DNA from: Burkholderiales bacterium
GTDB lineage: Bacteria; Pseudomonadota; Gammaproteobacteria; Burkholderiales; Burkholderiaceae
DNA: 8,745 nt
Direction: 5' to 3'
Assembly: GCA_903643055.1 (NCBI GenBank)
Contig: CAHJWV010000524.1
Coordinates: 1 to 8,745, forward strand
Below the pieces are notes generated by a model. It had not been told where the DNA came from, made no database searches, and saw nothing but the letters and a program-made list of their open reading frames with translations. Below, piece after piece: positions 5,766-8,745 of this stretch (position 1 is the first letter of the stretch; every line of letters starts with the position of its first letter). A program made the translations under genes and the position numbers.

Positions 5766-6995
5766 CAGTCGCCAGGCGCGCGACAGCTGGTCCCAGGCGC
5801 GGGCGTTCTCTGGGTTTTGCTCGCGCACCAGCGCCTGATAGCGCCGGAAGATCACCCACATCATCGAGATCAGCAGCGCGAGAAAAGTCGCAGCTAACAC
5901 GATGACGGCACGGGCCGGCTTGGCCTTGCGGTCCGGTGCGATGGCGACATCGACTTGCTGCAAGGCGGGCGCATCCTTGGCTTCGTCAAGCTTCGCGATC
6001 TCGAACTGGCGCAGCATGCTTTCGAGCATCGTCTCCTGGAACTTCAGTTCACGGCGCGCGCGAATGTAGTCGACCGATGCGGCGGGCAGCTTGCCCACCG
6101 GAATGTCCAGGCCCGTGCTGCCTTCGGTGGAATTGCCAGCCGATGACTCCGCACGCGACAACTCGCTGCGCAACGCGCCCAGTTCGGAGTTGAGGCGCAT
6201 CACATCGGGGTTCTCGGCCGTGGCCGAGGTGCGCAGCACCTTCAACCGCACTTCACGTTCGGCGATCGCGGCCTTCAATTGCGCGACGCTGGCGATGATG
6301 GCTTCGGCCTGCTTGTCGAGCACGACCATGCCCGATTTCTCCTGCACCTGGCGCAGCGACTGTTCGGCCTGGATCAGGTTCTCCTTGGTGTCCTTGAGCT
6401 GCTGCTCGAAAAACATGCGGCGCTGCTGCGCTTCCGAGACGGCCAGCCGGCCCAGCAGCTTGGTGATCTCGGCCGAATGGGCATTGGCCAGATCGGCCGC
6501 GAATTGGGGTTCCTTGTCATCGACTTCCACGGTGATGACGCCGGACTTCTTGTCGGATGCAACGTGGATGTATTGCGACATCACCTTGCGCAGCACCTCA
6601 TAAGTCTCGACCTGGTAGCGCTTGTAGAGGTCGAACTTGGTGGCCAGCGCGCGCTGCACGGTGTCGCTCTTGAGCAGGCTGAGATAAAGATCATCGGGCG
6701 TCTTGGCGCCCAGGCCACCGGCCAGTCCGCCCAGCGAGCCCAGCGCGGCCAAGGCGGCCGCTGAGCCGCTTTGCTGCTGCGAGTTGGGCGGCAGCAGCGT
6801 CGTGCGGGCGGTGTAGACATTCGGCAGCAGCAGCGCGATGCCGAGGCCGGCAAGGCCCGCGAGCACCGTGACGATGGCGATGACTTTCTTGCCTTCGCCG
6901 ACCCAGGTCAGCAGGTCCAGCAGTCCGACCGATGGGCCGTCGTCTTCAAACTCGGCTTCCTGCCCACCCTTGGCATTCGATTCGATGAGGCTCAT
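5757..6995 (-). CDS. Wzz-family chain-length determinant / polysaccharide co-polymerase
   Basis: The 412-residue inner-membrane protein has a short cytoplasmic N-terminus, a first membrane helix (about 38-58), a large periplasmic region and a second helix (about 362-383) preceded by P354 and P360, as in Wzz proteins. The periplasmic part starts with the typical YTARTTLLPPN and a Gly/Ala/Leu-rich stretch (about 78-97). It then has DDLYLSLLKSDTVQRAL and a long coiled-coil region (about 185-285). Such proteins set polymer length or support export across the periplasm. The cytoplasmic tail after helix 2 is only about 28 residues, with no Walker motifs, so no BY-kinase domain is fused. It follows the SLBB export gene after a single base (TGACATG). 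No good Shine-Dalgarno is visible, so translation is probably coupled to the gene upstream. Confidence 0.92.
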   Translation of the reverse strand: MSLIESNAKGGQEAEFEDDGPSVGLLDLLTWVGEGKKVIAIVTVLAGLAGLGIALLLPNVYTARTTLLPPNSQQQSGSAAALAALGSLGGLAGGLGAKTPDDLYLSLLKSDTVQRALATKFDLYKRYQVETYEVLRKVMSQYIHVASDKKSGVITVEVDDKEPQFAADLANAHSAEITKLLGRLAVSEAQQRRMFFEQQLKDTKENLIQAEQSLRQVQEKSGMVVLDKQAEAIIASVAQLKAAIAEREVRLKVLRTSATAENPDVMRLNSELGALRSELSRAESSAGNSTEGSTGLDIPVGKLPAASVDYIRARRELKFQETMLESMLRQFEIAKLDEAKDAPALQQVDVAIAPDRKAKPARAVIVLAATFLALLISMMWVIFRRYQALVREQNPENARAWDQLSRAWRLRG

Positions 6996-6996
6996 G

Positions 6997-8745
6997 TCAG
7001 TTCTGCAGGGTGTGGATGGCGGCGGCGCCGAGGCCGAATTGATAAAAGATCTGCCCGAAGTCTTTCAGGTTGCGCATCAGCGCGCGGCCCCAGGTTTCGA
7101 AGTCCAGCTGAGTCGGCACGATGATCGCGTCGCCCGGCTGGACCGGCTGCGATTCGAGGCCGCTGCGGAAGAAGCCGTGGCGATCATTGGCATGTGTCAC
7201 GGTGCCGTCGGCGCGCAGCACGAACATGTTGGCTGGCTCCGCTGCTTCATCGAGGCCGGCCAGTTTCAGGTAGTCGCCCACCGTGCGGCCCGGCTTCCAC
7301 AGCAAGGCATTGCTGTTGACGACGGCGCCTGCCACGGTCACGAAGCCGGGCCGCGACGGCACGATGATGCGGTCAGCGGCTTCGAGCGGTACGTCCGGCA
7401 AAGCTTCCAAGGCGCTGTCGGTGGGATTGAGTTCCAGAGCGATCCGGCCATTCGGCTCGACGCGGCTGAGCCGCGACATCTGCACCTGTGTTGCGGCCGC
7501 ACTGACGGAAGCGCTGCGGTCGCCCGCGGCTTCGTCGCGGCGGTTGGCCGCGTCGCGTGCGCTTTGTGTCGCGGCCAGCGATTGCAGCCGGGCAATGGCT
7601 TCCTTCAGATTTTCCTTCTGACGGATCTTGGTCTCTTCGCGGGTGAATTCGAGCCCATAGACATAAGCCTGTGGCGTGAACCCGCCGGCGCGGCTCAGCA
7701 GCTGAGGCAGCGTTTCGCCAGGCAGCAATTGATAGACGCCAGGCGCACCGACCTCGCCTTCAAGCGACACCAGCCGCGTCTGCTTCGAGAGCGGCACGCG
7801 CATGTCTTTCTGGCCGAACACCGTTACCACGTCGCCTGCGCGCAGCTCGATGTTGGCGCCTTCATCGCCATGCAGCACGACCTTGCCGAGGTTGAACGGA
7901 ATGACCAGGGTATTGAGTTCCGGGCCGAGCCGTTCGATGACCGCGTAATCCCAGTTCAACTCGTCGAACAACGCGGCCGGCGCCTTGCGGGCACGTTCGG
8001 TGGCCGCGCGATCTTCCGAGCGGCGAAGGCGCTCCGACCGGGAGCGATAGCGCCGGGCTTCGCTGGCGTCGGGCGGGTCCGCGCGGGTCGAGGACAAAGC
8101 CTTGTCGGCCTCGATGTCGGCATCGCTGAAGCTTTCGTCGTCTTCGTCCAGCGACTGCACCAGCAGGTTCTTGCGGCGATAGAAGTCCGGCGAAATCAAT
8201 GCGTCCTTGTTCGGAATCAGATCGCGGATGCGCATGCCGGGCGTGTAGGCATAACGCAGGGGTTGCGCGACATGTCCTTTCAGCGTGACTGCGTTTGCGA
8301 ACTGCGGTGAGATGGCCTGCAAGGTCACGATGTCGCCATCGCGCAGTTGCCTTTGCAGGCCGTTGGCATCGAGCTTGAACTCTTCGACGAAACGGGCCGC
8401 CGGCGTCAGGTTGGCATCGATGCGTTCGATCTGCACCTTGTTCGGATTGGCGAGCACCGGTTGCCCGCCGGCATAGCGCAGCAGTTCTTGCAGCGGCTCT
8501 TCGGCAGACTTGAGTTCGTAGATGCCGGCGGTGTCCAGCGGGCCATTCAAGGCCACGCGTGGGCCTGAGGGCTGGAACACGACGACGTCGCCAGCCGCCA
8601 GTTGCAGGTCTTTGGACTTGTCGCCTTGAACGAGGAAGCCGTAGATGTCGAGTTCCGACACCACCGCGCCATTGCGGCGCAGCAGCACCTTGCGCATCGA
8701 TCCATTCGGGCCGGGGCCGCCGGCAGCGACCACGGCCGACAGCAA
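6997..8745 (-). CDS. Multi-SLBB polysaccharide export protein, Wza-like, 5' end outside window
   Basis: The visible 582 residues are the C-terminal part of a larger protein. I see the tail of one SLBB unit (to about residue 58) and four more: about 62-145, 150-320, 322-465 and 467-546. Each has the pattern V-L-G-V-P-G-Y then LLxxAGG, ending in a (A/R)GD(I/V)V strand, for example LAAGDVVVFQ, LRDGDIVTLQ, LRAGDVVTVF and VQPGDAIIVP. SLBB repeats build the periplasmic rings of outer-membrane polysaccharide exporters such as Wza. The end (about 553-582, FGQIFYQFGLGAAAIHTL) could be the amphipathic helix that forms the outer-membrane alpha-barrel; this is inference. The third unit holds a long charged insertion (about 198-258). 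Signal peptide, lipobox and Poly_export domain would lie upstream. The partner Wzz gene follows after one base. Confidence 0.9.
   Translation of the reverse strand: MLSAVVAAGGPGPNGSMRKVLLRRNGAVVSELDIYGFLVQGDKSKDLQLAAGDVVVFQPSGPRVALNGPLDTAGIYELKSAEEPLQELLRYAGGQPVLANPNKVQIERIDANLTPAARFVEEFKLDANGLQRQLRDGDIVTLQAISPQFANAVTLKGHVAQPLRYAYTPGMRIRDLIPNKDALISPDFYRRKNLLVQSLDEDDESFSDADIEADKALSSTRADPPDASEARRYRSRSERLRRSEDRAATERARKAPAALFDELNWDYAVIERLGPELNTLVIPFNLGKVVLHGDEGANIELRAGDVVTVFGQKDMRVPLSKQTRLVSLEGEVGAPGVYQLLPGETLPQLLSRAGGFTPQAYVYGLEFTREETKIRQKENLKEAIARLQSLAATQSARDAANRRDEAAGDRSASVSAAATQVQMSRLSRVEPNGRIALELNPTDSALEALPDVPLEAADRIIVPSRPGFVTVAGAVVNSNALLWKPGRTVGDYLKLAGLDEAAEPANMFVLRADGTVTHANDRHGFFRSGLESQPVQPGDAIIVPTQLDFETWGRALMRNLKDFGQIFYQFGLGAAAIHTLQN

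Noticed and set aside
4813..5859. A 348-codon minus-strand open frame opposite the phzF-like gene
   Set aside because: It is a shadow of a well-supported PhzF-family gene, with low-complexity Arg/Ala/Gly composition.
5757..6995. A fused tyrosine autokinase (Wzc type)
   Set aside because: The protein stops about 28 residues after the second membrane helix, and there are no Walker motifs or Tyr cluster.
6838..8310. A 490-codon plus-strand open frame opposite the polysaccharide export genes
   Set aside because: It is antisense to strongly supported SLBB and Wzz coding sequence, and the product has no recognisable fold.
1..8745. tRNA genes, CRISPR arrays, insertion sequences or phage remnants
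   Set aside because: I saw no cloverleaf, regular spaced repeats, transposase motifs or terminal inverted repeats. Almost all the DNA is accounted for by ordinary genes.

Overview
The window is GC-rich, densely packed chromosomal DNA. It suggests a beta-proteobacterium, probably of the order Burkholderiales. That placement is inferred from base composition, protein style and gene content; there is no marker gene to confirm it. No RNA gene, insertion sequence, CRISPR array or phage gene is visible.

Layout. (1) 1-305, + strand: the 3' end of an ABC-F ATPase gene of the Uup type. (2) 365-1126, - strand: an unrecognised 253-residue protein with a possible winged-helix C-terminus, convergent with uup. 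(3) 1173-2612, - strand: a MocR/PdxR-type regulator (GntR DNA-binding domain fused to a fold-type I aminotransferase domain). (4) 2613-2731: a divergent control region with a nested repeat structure that looks like the MocR operator. (5) 2732-5736, + strand: a probable three-gene operon of an EamA/DMT exporter, a PLP-dependent aminotransferase (LysN/KAT-like) and a PhzF-family isomerase-like protein. The last two genes overlap by ATGA. (6) 5757-8745, - strand: the distal end of a polysaccharide-export operon, with a multi-SLBB Wza-like protein (5' end outside the window) followed after one base by a Wzz-type chain-length/co-polymerase protein without a kinase domain.

How the genes may work together. 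The MocR gene is divergent from the exporter-aminotransferase-PhzF genes, and the shared promoter region carries a perfect 8-bp inverted repeat with a 31-bp centre-to-centre distance, flanked by a 10-bp direct repeat. The simplest reading is a small self-contained amino-acid or amine response unit: the PLP-binding regulator senses a metabolite and controls its conversion and efflux. The substrate cannot be read from the sequence. The polysaccharide genes are a separate unit that only meets this one tail to tail. Hairpins without T-tracts lie at both convergent junctions, and a very strong 12-bp hairpin lies at the exporter stop codon.

I see no clear novel defence or mobile system. The points most worth following are the MocR operator and its regulon, the stop-codon hairpin inside the operon, the unrecognised 253-residue protein, and the charged insertion in the SLBB protein.
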